Assembly (NCBI RefSeq): GCF_029852145.1
Contig: NC_079971.1
Span: 22,257,563 to 22,321,562, forward strand
Direction of reading: 5' to 3'
DNA length: 64,000 nt
Source of the DNA: Microplitis mediator
Taxonomy: Eukaryota; Arthropoda; Insecta; Hymenoptera; Braconidae
Shown here: positions 1-11,467 of the stretch, in pieces
Layout: each line of letters starts with the position of its first letter
Position numbering within the stretch: the first letter of the stretch is position 1
Notes under the pieces: model-generated
What the model saw: the letters and a program-made list of their open reading frames with translations, nothing else
Database searches by the model: none
Told to the model about the DNA's origin: nothing
Position numbers and translations under genes: made by a program

Positions 1-1
1 T

Positions 2-2220
2 AAAGACACCGTTGAAACAGTATTACCGGATCACTGGGCAGTATATTTAGGAATAACTATCTATGCAATATTTTATCTTGGATTCTGTTTATATTTAGTT
101 ATTCATATGGCTATTGCAATGGGCGCTGACTTTTTAACAAATTACAGAGTAAGTTATTTAAATACAGTCGAATTTCATTAAGTCGAATTCCATTAACTCG
201 GAACTTCTCAATCTTGACCCCCACTATGAGCTACGTCGTTTCCCACTCGATGCTATACATTTTTATGTGTCTATTATTAGGGTGATCCAAAAAATAACAA
301 ATTTTTTTTTTCTCGGAAACAGGTTTAAAAGTTTCATTTGGATAAAAAAAAGACGCCTGTGAAAATTAGAGCTCTTAATATTAACATTAAGAGGTTCCTC
401 ATCGCACTTTTCTATTTTCCATAAGAATAACATGGAAAAAATTTTTTTTACGTCTTCTGATTTTTAGAAGTAGCTAACGATGCGTCATAGGAATAATTGG
501 CAGGCATATTTTTGTAGGGAATTGAATGCTCTACAAAAAAAGATTCTTATCATTTTTTGCGGAATCTATTTGTTCAAAAGTTATTTGAGGTTGAAGTCGA
601 ATTTATGTTAAATTTTGAGATTTTCTTACTTTTCCGGCGGAACTATCAGACCTATTACAAAACATCATTGGACCTTTCTTGTAGACAATTTTATTCCCTA
701 GAAGTTATTTCTCGTAAAGTTTTTTCGAATTCCGCCTGGTTTTCTAGTTACTTTTATTTTAATGTCAAGCTCTTAAAATCGATCAGAAGACTATTTTTTT
801 TATGAGCATGACATTAAAATAAAAATAACTAGAAAACAATGCGGAATTCGAAAAAACTTTACTGAGAATAACTTCTAAGGAATAAAATTGTCTACAAAAA
901 AGGTCCTATGGTATTTTGTTATAGGTCTGATAGTTTCGCCGGAAAAGTAAAAAGATCTCAAAATTTAATATTAATTCAACTTCAACCTTAGATAACTTTT
1001 GAACAATTAGATTTATCAAAAAATGATAAGAAACTTTTTTTGTAGAGCATTCAATTACCTACAAAAATATGCCTGCCAATTATTCCTATGACGCATCGTT
1101 AGCTACTTATAAAAATCAGAAGACGTAAAAAAAATTTTTTCCATGTTATTCTTATGGAAAATAGAAAAGTGCAATGCGGAACCTCTTGATGTTAATATTA
1201 AGAGCTCTAATTTTCACAGGCGTCTTCTTTTATTTTAATGAAACTTTTAAACCTGTTTCCGAGAAAAAAAAAAATTTGTTATTTTTTGGATCACCCTAGT
1301 GTATATTTATTAGAGGTATGCGAATAATTGGAACTTTCAAATAATTTGAATTTTTGAAACGAATAATTTGAACTTTCGAATAATTCGAAGCTTTCCGAAT
1401 TATTCGAAAATTTGCGTATAAGTAAAAAATTTTCTTTTGCTCACATGAAATTTTCATATTTTTTCCAATAATTCAAAATTTGGTCAGAGGTAAAATAGAG
1501 CTCAGATACGAATCTACAAAATAATTATTTTTGGTTACTGTAAAAACTGAACTCTTCATTAAGGAGGGTCTATAATAATTTTCGTCCAAGCTTTTCTCTC
1601 AAACTAAACCTCAAAACGCAAAACTAAGAACGAGGCTCGATGCATTACTCTATAAACGAGCAGTCTACGTTTTGATTTTTGAAAAATATTCATTTGTTTA
1701 AGAGAAAAACGTGGACAAAGTTTCCATTTAATGCTTAAGTGCAACAAGGATATTTTCGTTTGTTGACTTGAGTGTGATAAAGAAAAAAGTTCAGACCCCT
1801 CTTAAATAAAAACTTAATTTTTGAAACTTATCAAAATTTTATCGATTTGAATCGAGTAATTTTAAAAGTTACTAATCAGTCGAAAACTTTTCGATAGTTC
1901 GACAAGTTACGAATTATTCGAATACGATTCGCATATTCCTAATATTTTTATGCATCATTCATGTAGAAGTAGGAGCGCATGCGTGTAGTTTACTCTTTAA
2001 AAGAGAAGGGGCATTCGATAAGTCGTAATTTCCGGGAAGTTTTTGCTCCTCCGCAGACTAACTCCGAGTTAATGGAATTTGAATTTACTATCAATTAATT
2101 ACTTGCAGCTATTAATAATAAACATCTTTTTTTATTTTTAATGTTAAAGATCATTGCTAAATTTATCGGTGGGCCGACAGAAATGAATTTTTCACTGACT
2201 AGTCCTTCCGATTATTCCAG
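2..2220 (+). CDS. Partial multipass membrane protein (two exons, incomplete at both ends)
   Basis: Two exons are visible. Exon A runs from the window edge to 148 in an open frame starting at base 2, ending before a GTAAGT donor. Its 49 residues include a long hydrophobic stretch from about residue 12 to 37, read as a membrane helix, then a short polar end (TNYR). The likely next exon is 2150-2220, after an AAAG acceptor and before a GTAAGG donor. It is in phase and reads IIAKFIGGPTEMNFSLTSPS. I do not recognise the family. The 2-kb intron is filled with inverted-repeat elements. No further exon is visible downstream on this strand, so the rest probably lies upstream, or downstream exons are too short to see. 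The first exon is fairly secure; the second is tentative. Confidence 0.45.
278..1298. mobile_element. 1-kb foldback (palindromic) element, copy 1
   Basis: The element opens with TAGGGTGATCCAAAAAATAA and closes with its reverse complement. The arms are complementary over essentially their whole length, about 500 bp each, meeting near 790. A second copy lies at 55930-56951 with the same termini, length and organisation. It has no coding capacity; the 82-codon frame at 557-805 runs through the palindrome and is incidental. The flanks of this copy give no clean duplication. Termini and size fit a non-autonomous DNA transposon. Confidence 0.9.
1309..1943. mobile_element. MITE-like element rich in 'TTCGAATAATT'
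   Basis: The left end (ATTAGAGGTATGCGAAT) and right end (ATTCGCATATTCCTAAT) form imperfect terminal inverted repeats. The ends also carry repeated short TTCGAA-containing motifs. It abuts the 1-kb foldback element with about 10 bp between. A diverged relative may lie around 8815-9010, where similar TTCGAATNATT motifs recur. Non-coding. Confidence 0.55.
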
Positions 2221-5200
2221 GTAAGGATTACAGCAGAGTTAAAATTAAATAAATATTATTGATTAACATGTAATTTATCCTTTTGATTAATTAATCATGA
2301 CTGGTATGTAATTGATGAATAATTAATGACTAATTATAATAATAGACTTACAAAAAATTATAGTTAAGTATGCTTTGCTTTACCTGGTGATTGTTTTACC
2401 CCTCATTTGTCCGTTTATTTACTTCAAAATGGTATCAGTTACCCGGCGCTTTATTACCGATAGATCACTTTCTTATATTTTTGTTGCAAACATTTTTTAA
2501 TGTCTACTGTAAAATTTATTACCGTTTATTACAAAAACAAATGCCTACTAAGTGGTAGAGAAATAAAATTTTGAATTGTTTAGTTATAAAGAATTTTTTT
2601 TCTCATAAATAAAAATTTTTTAAAAAATATTTTTTTTAAATAAAATAAATTTGGTTTTCGTAAAGTAGATGAAATTCCCTTAAAAATGAATACCAACAAC
2701 AATATATTTAGATACAGTCATTTATTTATTAACTGGGCGCGAGTCATCTGCGAATTAACCGCGAGATGATCGTTTGCGATCAATTTATTAAAACATATTG
2801 ATGTGGGTACTCAAATAACAGGAAATTTCATCACAGATTCAACTGTACTAATCATTTTTTTTTTTTAATCCAAAAAAAAAAACTTGTAATTTTTTAGTAA
2901 GGGAAATTTAAAATTATCTAGTAGATCACAATTAAATTTTGACTGACATGAATTTCTTTAATTAATATTAAGATAATTAATTTCACTCGATTACTGAACA
3001 GTAATAAATTTTACAGTAAAAATTAAAAAATAATTTACGCAATTAATTAATCGGTAATAAAACGCATCACCTGATACCTTCTCTTCGTTTCTATAAATTA
3101 TTTATTCGTTATTTCTGTTTTTATTTATCATCAAATTTATCATCGTCGTTTTGTAATAAAAATAATTTTAATTTACACTAGTTTTTTTTCTGTAATAATT
3201 TACATTTTATAGAAAAACTTATTTTTATATTTATTATTTAATAAAATTTATCTTTGTTCTTTTATAACTTTTTTTGCCTTCTACTCCTCGGATCCTTTCG
3301 TAATATTTAATTTTTTTTTTATTTATCATTGAAAGTCTTAGATTTTTAATCTTAAATTTATATTTTCATTCTATAGATAAGTTCCGAGTCAATATCTTAC
3401 GAAAATACTCCGTATCGAGATAAATAAATTGAGTCATTTTATTGTAAATAAAATATTTTCATCAGTATGTAGGCGTTTAATGTAAACAATCGATAGAAAC
3501 GAGGAAAACGGAATATAATTTATCGGTGATATTTAACCCGGAAAAAATATAACCAGAAGTTTTAGATTAATTTTTACCGGGAAATAATAACAACATTTTT
3601 ATGCAATTACATTTTTTTTTAAATTTCAAAGGGAAAAAATTACAATACATGCATTTTTAAATCGTGTTTAATTGAAACTTTGAAAGTTAACGACGTTCGT
3701 TACTTGTTTTGTAAACGTGTGTTAAAGCGAATTCATTTTTTAGTCATGCGTAAAAGTAATTGATATTTGTAAAACTGTGCGCAAAGTAAATTCTATAGTA
3801 TAGTCAACTCTACAATGAAGTAATATCGTATGCGCGCCACATGACGTTCGGAAATTGAACTTTGGATGCATGATAAAAAAAGTAACGTTTTAAATAACAA
3901 GAGCATAAAAAAAATTAATATGAGAACATATATATATATATAACCCACGTACACATAAAAAAACTCGTTTAAAAAAAATTCAAAATAGTGAACTTCCAAA
4001 TCCAGCGCAACTCTGTACTTGGAACTGATTATTTTTGAAAATTCAAAGAAAAAAAAAAAAAAATTATTAACTGAAGATTCTTTTCAACAAATTTTTCAAA
4101 ATTTTCAATGTAAAAATAATAAAATTTGAAAATTTTCGACCGACTATGAACAGTCATGACTTATAGGAATTTTTAAAAAACGAGAGCGGGAAGTTCAAAA
4201 TTTTTTTAATCGAATTTTTTTTTAAGTTCCAAAATCATCTCAAAATTTAGAATTGATCCGAATTTGGAAGTTTACTATTAGTGACTTCTTAGGAACGAAT
4301 TTTTTTTACATATGGAGTATATGTCTATATTTATTTTTGTTTAATAATAAACTCCCAAATAAAAAATTTTGAAACACTAAAATTTAAAAAAAAAAACATT
4401 TTTCCGTAGAATTTTATTGTTGTGTTATTTTAGTCCAGCATTTTCCTGTCTGCGATATTTTAACAGGAAACAATTTATCATATATTTGATAACATACTTA
4501 TATTAATCTACACTCCTACTTTATCTTGAAAAATAAAATTGATTTATATTCCTCATATATTTAATTTCTCCATTTTTCTTGAATTTTTCCTACTAAGTAC
4601 CGAAAATTTATAAAAATATTAATTAAATACTTAACTATTGAAAATATTTTATACACTAGATATTTTTATAGGAGTATTGACTCTGCTAAAAATAACAGTA
4701 ATTCATTCAAATAAAAATAATCAATATAAGTGAAATTATTAATTAATTAAAAGGAAAAAACTTTTTATTTCAAATATTTATTAATGAATATAGAATTAAT
4801 TAAAATTACTTATAAGCCATTAATAAGAGAAAAATTTAATTCTTCATCATTAATTACCGATCTCGTAAATAATATATAAAAGAATAACAATTATTTATAA
4901 TTAGTAGCTCTGATACATCAGTGGTGTCTCGAGAGTCTACAGAAAGATTACTTCCACATGAGACGTAATAATTAACTAATTAATTATAGTAAAAAAATAA
5001 AAAAAAAAATTTCATTTGATATCGTATCGAAGTAAATGAAAACAGTATATTTAAATTTAAATAAAATCATTCATACTGCATATGATGTCAGCATGCAACT
5101 CATGGTACGTAATCATTTATAAACCTCACAAGTTTTTCATTTGAATTTTTTTTTTTAAATTTTTTTATTATTTGAAAAACTATTCATTCATTTTAATAGA

Positions 5201-5260
5201 AAAAAAATTTTTTGCTTCTAACAACCCGTGAAAATGAATCATATATGAATATATGTTACA
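2221..5260. other. AT-rich non-coding stretch
   Basis: About 3 kb with no supported gene. It holds poly-A/T runs, AATTAATT-type low-complexity sequence and a short TA run near 3930. If the membrane-protein gene continues downstream this is intron, otherwise intergenic. Confidence 0.6.
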
Positions 5261-5262
5261 TA

Positions 5263-7221
5263 CAGGGTGATTCAGAATTACCTTCACAGCGGGAAAATTT
5301 GAATAGAGGAGACGATTCTGAGCATAAAGTTCCTTAGCCATTTTTCAAAATTCTCAATAGTTTTTGAGTTATTTAAAATCTAAATTGACCAATCAAAGAC
5401 ATGCTTTGAGATTTAAAAAAAATTAAAAAGAATAATAAAAAAGTTTGGCAACGCCGCAACAGTAAACTTCAAGTTATACACTATTTATTTAATTTAAAAA
5501 GTTCGATTTGTCACAAAAGAGAAACAAAACACACAATTACAACATAGAATATATTCGTATATTTTGTTTTATCTTTTCTCTTTTTATAGAAAGAATTATT
5601 AATGGAAAATAATGCTTTTATTAAAAATAAAGCTTTTGGAAATTCGACAAAACAAAAATTACAGATTTTTAATTATATGATGAGCAACCCAGATTAAAAA
5701 AAGAAATTTGAAAACTAATTGAATTATGTTTTACCAGAATAGAAGCAATTTCAAATAGACAAATATATAGATACACATTATTTTAGAATCTTTTATTCCG
5801 CTTGCTCTGTCTCGCTCAAGACTTTGCTAAGCGCTCATTGTACGTCATACAAAACATATTTGTAAAGATCTCGCGGATTGTCTTGTTAAACATCATCCAA
5901 GTGATCTTTCTCGGCGATTAGCTATCTGACTATCTCGCTAACGATCTTGCTGGTGATCTTTCTTAGAATTTTGCTGGTGATCTTGCTGATGGTCTTGCTG
6001 AGGGTCTTGGTGGTGGTCTTGCTGATGGTCTTGCTGGTGGTCTTGCTGATGGTCTCGCTGGTGGTGTGGTCTTGCTGGTGGTCTTGCTGGTGGTCTTGCT
6101 GGTGGTCTTGCTGGTGGTCTTGGTGGTGGTCTTGCTGGTGGTCTTGCTGATGGTCTTGCTGGTGATCTTGCTGACCATCTGGCTGATCACCAGCAGGACC
6201 ACCAGAAAGATCACTAGCAGGACCTTCAGCAAGACCATCAGAAAGATCACCAGCGAGACCATCAGCAAGATCTTCAGCAAGACCACCAGCAAGGCCTCCA
6301 GCAAGACCTCCAGCAAGACCGCCAGCAAGACCACCAGCAAGACCACCAGCAAGACCACCAGCAAGACCACCAGCAAGACCACCAGCAAGACCACCAGCAA
6401 GACCACCAGCAAGACCACCAGCAAGACCACCAGCAAGACCACACCACCAGCGAGACCATCAGCAAGACCACCACCTAGACCCTCAGCAAGACCATCAGCA
6501 AGATCACCAGCAAAATTCTAAGAAAGATCACCAGCAAGATCGTTAGCGAGATAGTCAGATAGCTAATCGCCGAGAAAGATCACTTGGATGATGTTTAACA
6601 AGACAATCCGCGAGATCTTTACAAATATGTTTTGTATGACGTACAATGAGCGCTTAGCAAAGTCTTGAGCGAGACAGAGCAAGCGGAATAAAAGATTTTA
6701 AAATAATGTGTATCTATATATTTGTCTATTTGAAATTGCTTCTATTCTGGTAAAACATAATTCAATTAGTTTTCAAATTTCTTTTTTTAATCTGGGTTGC
6801 TCATCATATAATTAAAAATCTGTAATTTTTGTTTTGTCGAATTTCCAAAAGCTTTATTTTTAATAAAAGCATTATTTTCCATTAATAATTCTTTCTATAA
6901 AAAGAGAAAAGATAAAACAAAATATACGAATATATTTTATGTTGTAATTGTGTGTTTTGTTTCTCTTTTGTGACAAATCGAACTTTTTAAATTAAATAAA
7001 TAGTGTATAACTTGAAGTTTACTGTTGCGGCGTTGCCAAACTTTTTTATTATTCTTTTTATTTTTTTTTAAATCTCAAAGCATGTCTTTGATTGGTCAAT
7101 TTAGATTTTAAATAACTCAAAAACTATTGAGAATTTTGAAAAATGGCTAAGGAACTTTATGCTCAGAATCGTCTCCTCTATTCAAATTTTTCCGCTGTGA
7201 AGGTAATTCTGAATCACCCTG
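5263..7221. mobile_element. 2-kb foldback element with a 12-bp minisatellite core
   Basis: The ends are CAGGGTGATTCAGAATTACC and its reverse complement, flanked on both sides by TA (5261-5262 and 7222-7223), as expected for Tc1/mariner-type insertion. The outer arms, about 660 bp each (5263-5928 and 6561-7221), are near-perfect complements. The inner arms (about 5940-6185 and 6190-6545) are arrays of GGTCTTGCTGGT and its complement, so the element could fold into one very long hairpin. The long frames inside, giving VVLL or SKTT repeats, are translations of the minisatellite on both strands and are not genes. Confidence 0.9.
5940..6545. repeat. Inverted minisatellite, 12-bp unit GGTCTTGCTGGT
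   Basis: The left half repeats GGTCTTGCTGGT with variants such as CTGATGGTC; from about 6190 the right half repeats the reverse complement (AGCAAGACCACC). The right arm holds more copies (roughly 11 uninterrupted units at 6301-6440), so the arms have expanded independently since the palindrome formed. Confidence 0.9.
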
Positions 7222-7223
7222 TA

Positions 7224-8530
7224 TATAATCCATTTTTATACGTCATATATGCATATATAGAAAATATATGATTCGGGAATGTCCACATATGAATCATATA
7301 TGTTCCATAAATGGAGCAATCATATACGACTCATATATGGAGCATATATGTTCATATGAGAAATATTTAAGGATCATATATGATAATACATGATTTATAA
7401 GTTGAGCATATATGAACCCCATATGACGCCTATATGATTTATATATATTTCTTATACGAATCATATATGATCCGCATATAAAGCCTATATGGTTCATATA
7501 TATATTTTTTATATGAATCACATACGATCCATATGTCTCGTCCATATATGGAGCATATGAGTCATATATGTCATATCTGCAGCATATAAGACATATATTT
7601 TCATATGAGAAATATTTAAGAATCATATATGATAATACATAATCCATAAATGGAGCATATATGATCCTCATATGACGCCTATATGATTCATAGTTATTTC
7701 TTATACGTATTATATATGATCCATATATCTCGTCCATATATGAAGTATATGAGTCATATATCAATCATATGTAAGTCATAAATGAAGTACATATAATCCG
7801 CATATAACGCCTATATGGTTCATATATATTTCTTATATGAATCATATACGATCGGAATGTCTCATCCATATATGGAGCATATGAGTCATATATGTCATAT
7901 CTGCAGCATATAAGACATATATTTTCATATGAGCAATATTTAAGAATCATATATGAAGCATATATGATAATATATAATCCATAAATGGAGCATATATGAT
8001 CTTCATATGACGCCTATATGATTCATATTTATTTCTTATACGTATCATATATGAATCATATGTAAGTCATATCTGCAGCATATAAGTTAATATGAGAAAT
8101 ATTTAAGAATCACATATGAAGCATATATGATAATACATGATCCATAAATGGGACATATATGACCCCCATATGAAATCTACATGATTCATATATTTTTCTT
8201 ACATGAACATGAATGAATCATGTATGATCCATATATCTCATCCATATATGGATCATATATGTCATATATGGATCATATATGTCATATATGGAGCATATAT
8301 GATCTATTTATGAAGCCCATATGATTCATATATATTTCTGACATGTGAGCATATATGAGTCATACATGTTTATATAAGAAATATATGTGAATCAAATATG
8401 TTCATATAGGAACATATATGTTCATATAGGAACATATATGTTCATATAGGAAGATTTATGAATCATATATGGTGCATATATTACGAATTATTATATGTCT
8501 TTCATATAAGGGCATATATGGTTAATTTTG
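7224..8530. repeat. CATATATG-rich satellite-like array
   Basis: About 1.3 kb built from ATATG/CATAT words, including very many copies of the palindromic octamer CATATATG. A higher-order block is visible: phrases such as GAGAAATATTTAAGAATCA recur at about 7348, 7607, 7930 and 8093. The 156-codon frame at 7294-7764 simply reads through the repeat. It begins immediately after the foldback element. Confidence 0.85.
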
Positions 8531-10160
8531 CACAGAAAAAAGACGCTTACTGTTGCTTAAAAATGCTTTTTTTGTTTTAATATTTAATTAATTGATTTTT
8601 AATTTTATGTGTTTTATTAATATACTAATTAATCGTATTCTAACATGCTTTTTTTTTAATTTACTAATTATAGTATGTCACTAAGAAGAATTTCTATGAC
8701 TAAAAATAATAAATAACACTTAACGATATCAATTTAATGCAATAACACAAGGTAATTAATCACTAATTAATTGTATCTAATAGAATTAATTAAAGACGTG
8801 CAAATTATTTGAACTTAACGAATTACTTAATCCAAATCTGATATTTATATTCGATTCGAATGACTAAAATTTCAAATTATTTTAAAAATTCAAATTATGC
8901 GAATAGTTCCGATACTTTTTAAGCTTACGAAAAATTCGAAAACTTACTTAGTACTTTGAATTTTTCAAATAATTTTGAAATTTACGATTAATTTGATAGT
9001 TCGAATTATTCTATTCGAATTTCAAAATCTTTATTAATAATTTCGACTGATTCCGATTGAAAGTTGAGTGGACCGATCGAAGCACTTATCCCTGATTAAA
9101 AATAATCATTGAAAAGTATTGAAAATTATTTCAATTCTTTTCAATCCATATGGAAATTTTGAAAAATATTAAATGAAATTTAAATTTCGATCATTTGAAT
9201 ACTTTCTAATTCTTATAATGGAATTTAAAAGTATTGAAAAGAATTCAATTTTTTATCATTTTAGAAAAAGATTCAGAAAGATTCGAAAATGTCAATTCAT
9301 TTTAATTTATTTTAAAGGGAAAGGGAAAGGGATCGAATATCAATATTCGATTTGAATAAAAAATCAATGCTAGCTTTGAAAATACTAATTAATGGGTATT
9401 TTGAATAATTTTTTTAGTAGAACCAAGATTTCGAACGTAAAAATGCAACAAAAACTGCATGCTAACATAAAAATTTATATTTTTAGAACAAATTATGGAT
9501 TCGCAATTCAAGAAAATATAAATGGGAGTTTCTCATCACTTGGCGTAATGTAAAATAAATTAAAGTTAATTAATTATTAATTGTAAAAAAAAAAAATATA
9601 ATCAAAATTTTTTTGTTATGCTTAAAATCTTTATTTTAAAACTCCTTTTGCATATTAAATTTTACATAATAAAATAAAGTACATGTATATTTTAATAATT
9701 AATTAGCCCACCAATAATGTAAATATAAATTGAGGTAGATATATATTTCAGGTTATCTTATACAATTGTTATATATTTTAATAATTATTATAGTTCATAT
9801 ATATGTATATAACTATATATTTATATCAAATAATCACAAAATACATGATTACTTTTATTACGATAAATAAATAAATAAACAAAAAAAATATTTGTTTTTT
9901 CTCTTTTTTAATATTAATTTTAAATATATTTAAATTCGTTAATTACAAATATTTCGTAACATGCCTTTGAATAAGATTTAAAAACATTTTTTTTCTGATG
10001 ATCATAAAATACTATTCAAATATTTTAAACTGACGCAGTAATTACTGGTCAGGTACCCGTCGATTGGGTGATAAGTTTTACAATAGTCAAGTGTCCGAAT
10101 GGTCAACACATCCAGAGATATAGAAATTTGTTTCTTTAGAAACCCGACCAATCAGGTGTC
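8531..10160. other. AT-rich non-coding stretch with a dispersed repeat
   Basis: No gene is supported. TTCGAAT-type motifs occur at 8815-9030, and 9090-9330 is a dispersed repeat also present near 32550-32770. The rest is low-complexity AT sequence with short TA runs near 9740-9820. Confidence 0.6.
9090..9330 (+). repeat. Dispersed repeat, copy 1
   Basis: This stretch matches 32550-32770 in the same orientation over more than 200 bp, with phrases such as TTGAATACTTTCTAATTCTT shared exactly. It is non-coding; the 60-codon frame here is a by-product of the repeat. Confidence 0.75.
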
Positions 10161-10162
10161 TA

Positions 10163-11045
10163 CCCTGGCGGACCCGATATTACGGTAATTTACCGCATGT
10201 TCCGGTACTGGGACAATATACCATAACCGTCCGTAATCTTACCGTAGTACTACAGTAGCATGACTGATAGAATACGGTAAATTTATAGTAAAAAACTACC
10301 GTAATCCTACAGTAGTATGACTGTATAGATACGGTAAATTTACTGTAATCCTACCGTAACATGACTGTAATACTATGGTAAAGTTATAGCCAAAACTACC
10401 GTAATCCTACAGTAGCATGACTATTAATACGGCAACTTTACAGTAGAATTCACTGTAATCCTACCGTAACATGACTGTAAGACTACGATAAATTTATAGC
10501 AAAAACTACCGTAGTCCTACAGTAGCATGACTATTAATACGGTAAATTTACAGTGTCAATTACTGTAATTCTACCGTAACATTACTGTACGAAAACGGTA
10601 AATTTACGGCAAAAAATTACTTTAATCCTGCCGTAGCATGACTGTAAGACTACCTAATCCTACACTAGCATGACTACTAAGCAAAAAATTACCGTAGCAT
10701 GACTGTAAGAATACGGTAAATTTACAGTAAAAATACAGTAACTATTTGTGCGATCATAAGTAACCGTAAGTTACTGTAAAAACCACTGCAATATTAGAAC
10801 CCCAGGAGAAAGTTAACGTAACCTTACGGTATATCTACTTTGAAATACACTACAACTATTAATTACCCTTAGGATGTCGGAATTTACAGTCTAACAAAAT
10901 GTTTACAGTTTATCGTAAATGCCCAGTGCAGCTGTACCTGATTTTTTTACGGCAAATTTACCGTAGAATTACGGCATATTGACACTGTTGCCGTAAGTAT
11001 ACCGCCGCATTACGATACATTACCGTAATATGAAATCCGCCAGGG
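10163..11045. mobile_element. TIR element carrying a 'TACCGTAATCCTACAG' minisatellite
   Basis: The termini CCCTGGCGGA (10163-10172) and TCCGCCAGGG (11036-11045) are inverted repeats; complementarity continues inward (ATTACGGTAA / TACCGTAAT). The interior is a degenerate tandem array, unit roughly 55-65 bp, alternating GGTAAATTTACAGTA and TACCGTAATCCTACAGTAGC. Most words are self-complementary. No coding capacity. The flanks (10040-10160 and 11046-11170) are unusually GC-rich for the region and may belong to a larger element. Confidence 0.7.
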
Positions 11046-11295
11046 GACACTCGGCTTAATACCTGCCAGCCATATCGTAGTTTCCTCCGGCCGGGCATCT
11101 AGGGGTCATATAACCAGGGTATGTTATTACCCTGACCAGGTATTGTTTTGTAATCGGACACGCCCGGAAAAATTTCTACCAGGGAATTCAATAATTTAGT
11201 TAACAATTTTTTGTGATGTATCGTAGATAATTTAATAACTTTCTATGCATCTTAAAGGAGATAATATTAAAAATATATTTAATTTTAATACATAG

Positions 11296-11340
11296 GCATC
11301 GAACCGGAATCGAACCGTCGACCTTCCGGTAGCGCAGTGT
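11296..11340 (-). repeat. tRNA-like 3' fragment (probable SINE remnant)
   Basis: On the minus strand the sequence CGACGGTTCGATTCCGG resembles the T-arm and box B of a tRNA. The 5' half of a tRNA cannot be recognised, so this is a fragment or SINE head rather than a functional tRNA gene. Confidence 0.3.
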
Positions 11341-11467
11341 TTCAGAAAAATATTCTGTATTATAATTACAATATTATGCACAAATTAAAATTAAAACAAA
11401 CATATCATACTATAAAAATTAATTGATAATAAATATTGAGCTTTTGCAATTGAAAAATAAAAGTCTT

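Larger units (their letters stand above)
186..2079. mobile_element. Outer inverted-repeat element hosting two nested insertions
   Basis: A 17-bp sequence, AATTCCATTAACTCGGA, at 186-202 reappears as its exact reverse complement at 2063-2079. Between the copies lie two further inverted-repeat elements (278-1298 and 1309-1943). The simplest reading is an old TIR element, sitting in an intron, that was later used as a landing site. No transposase reading frame is present. No clear target-site duplication was found. Confidence 0.5.

Noticed and set aside
5947..6521. Long open frames on both strands encoding VVLL or SKTT repeats
   Set aside because: They are translations of the 12-bp inverted minisatellite; frames are open on both strands because the unit is a multiple of three and lacks stops.
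7294..7950. 156- and 61-codon minus-strand frames (YDSYTSYMDE-type)
   Set aside because: Pure by-products of the CATATATG satellite; no start context or domain.
7224..8530. CRISPR-like array of regularly spaced repeats
   Set aside because: The context is a eukaryotic genome with introns and histones; units vary in length and have no unique spacers.
11296..11340. Functional tRNA gene
   Set aside because: Only a T-arm-like piece is visible and no cloverleaf can be drawn.
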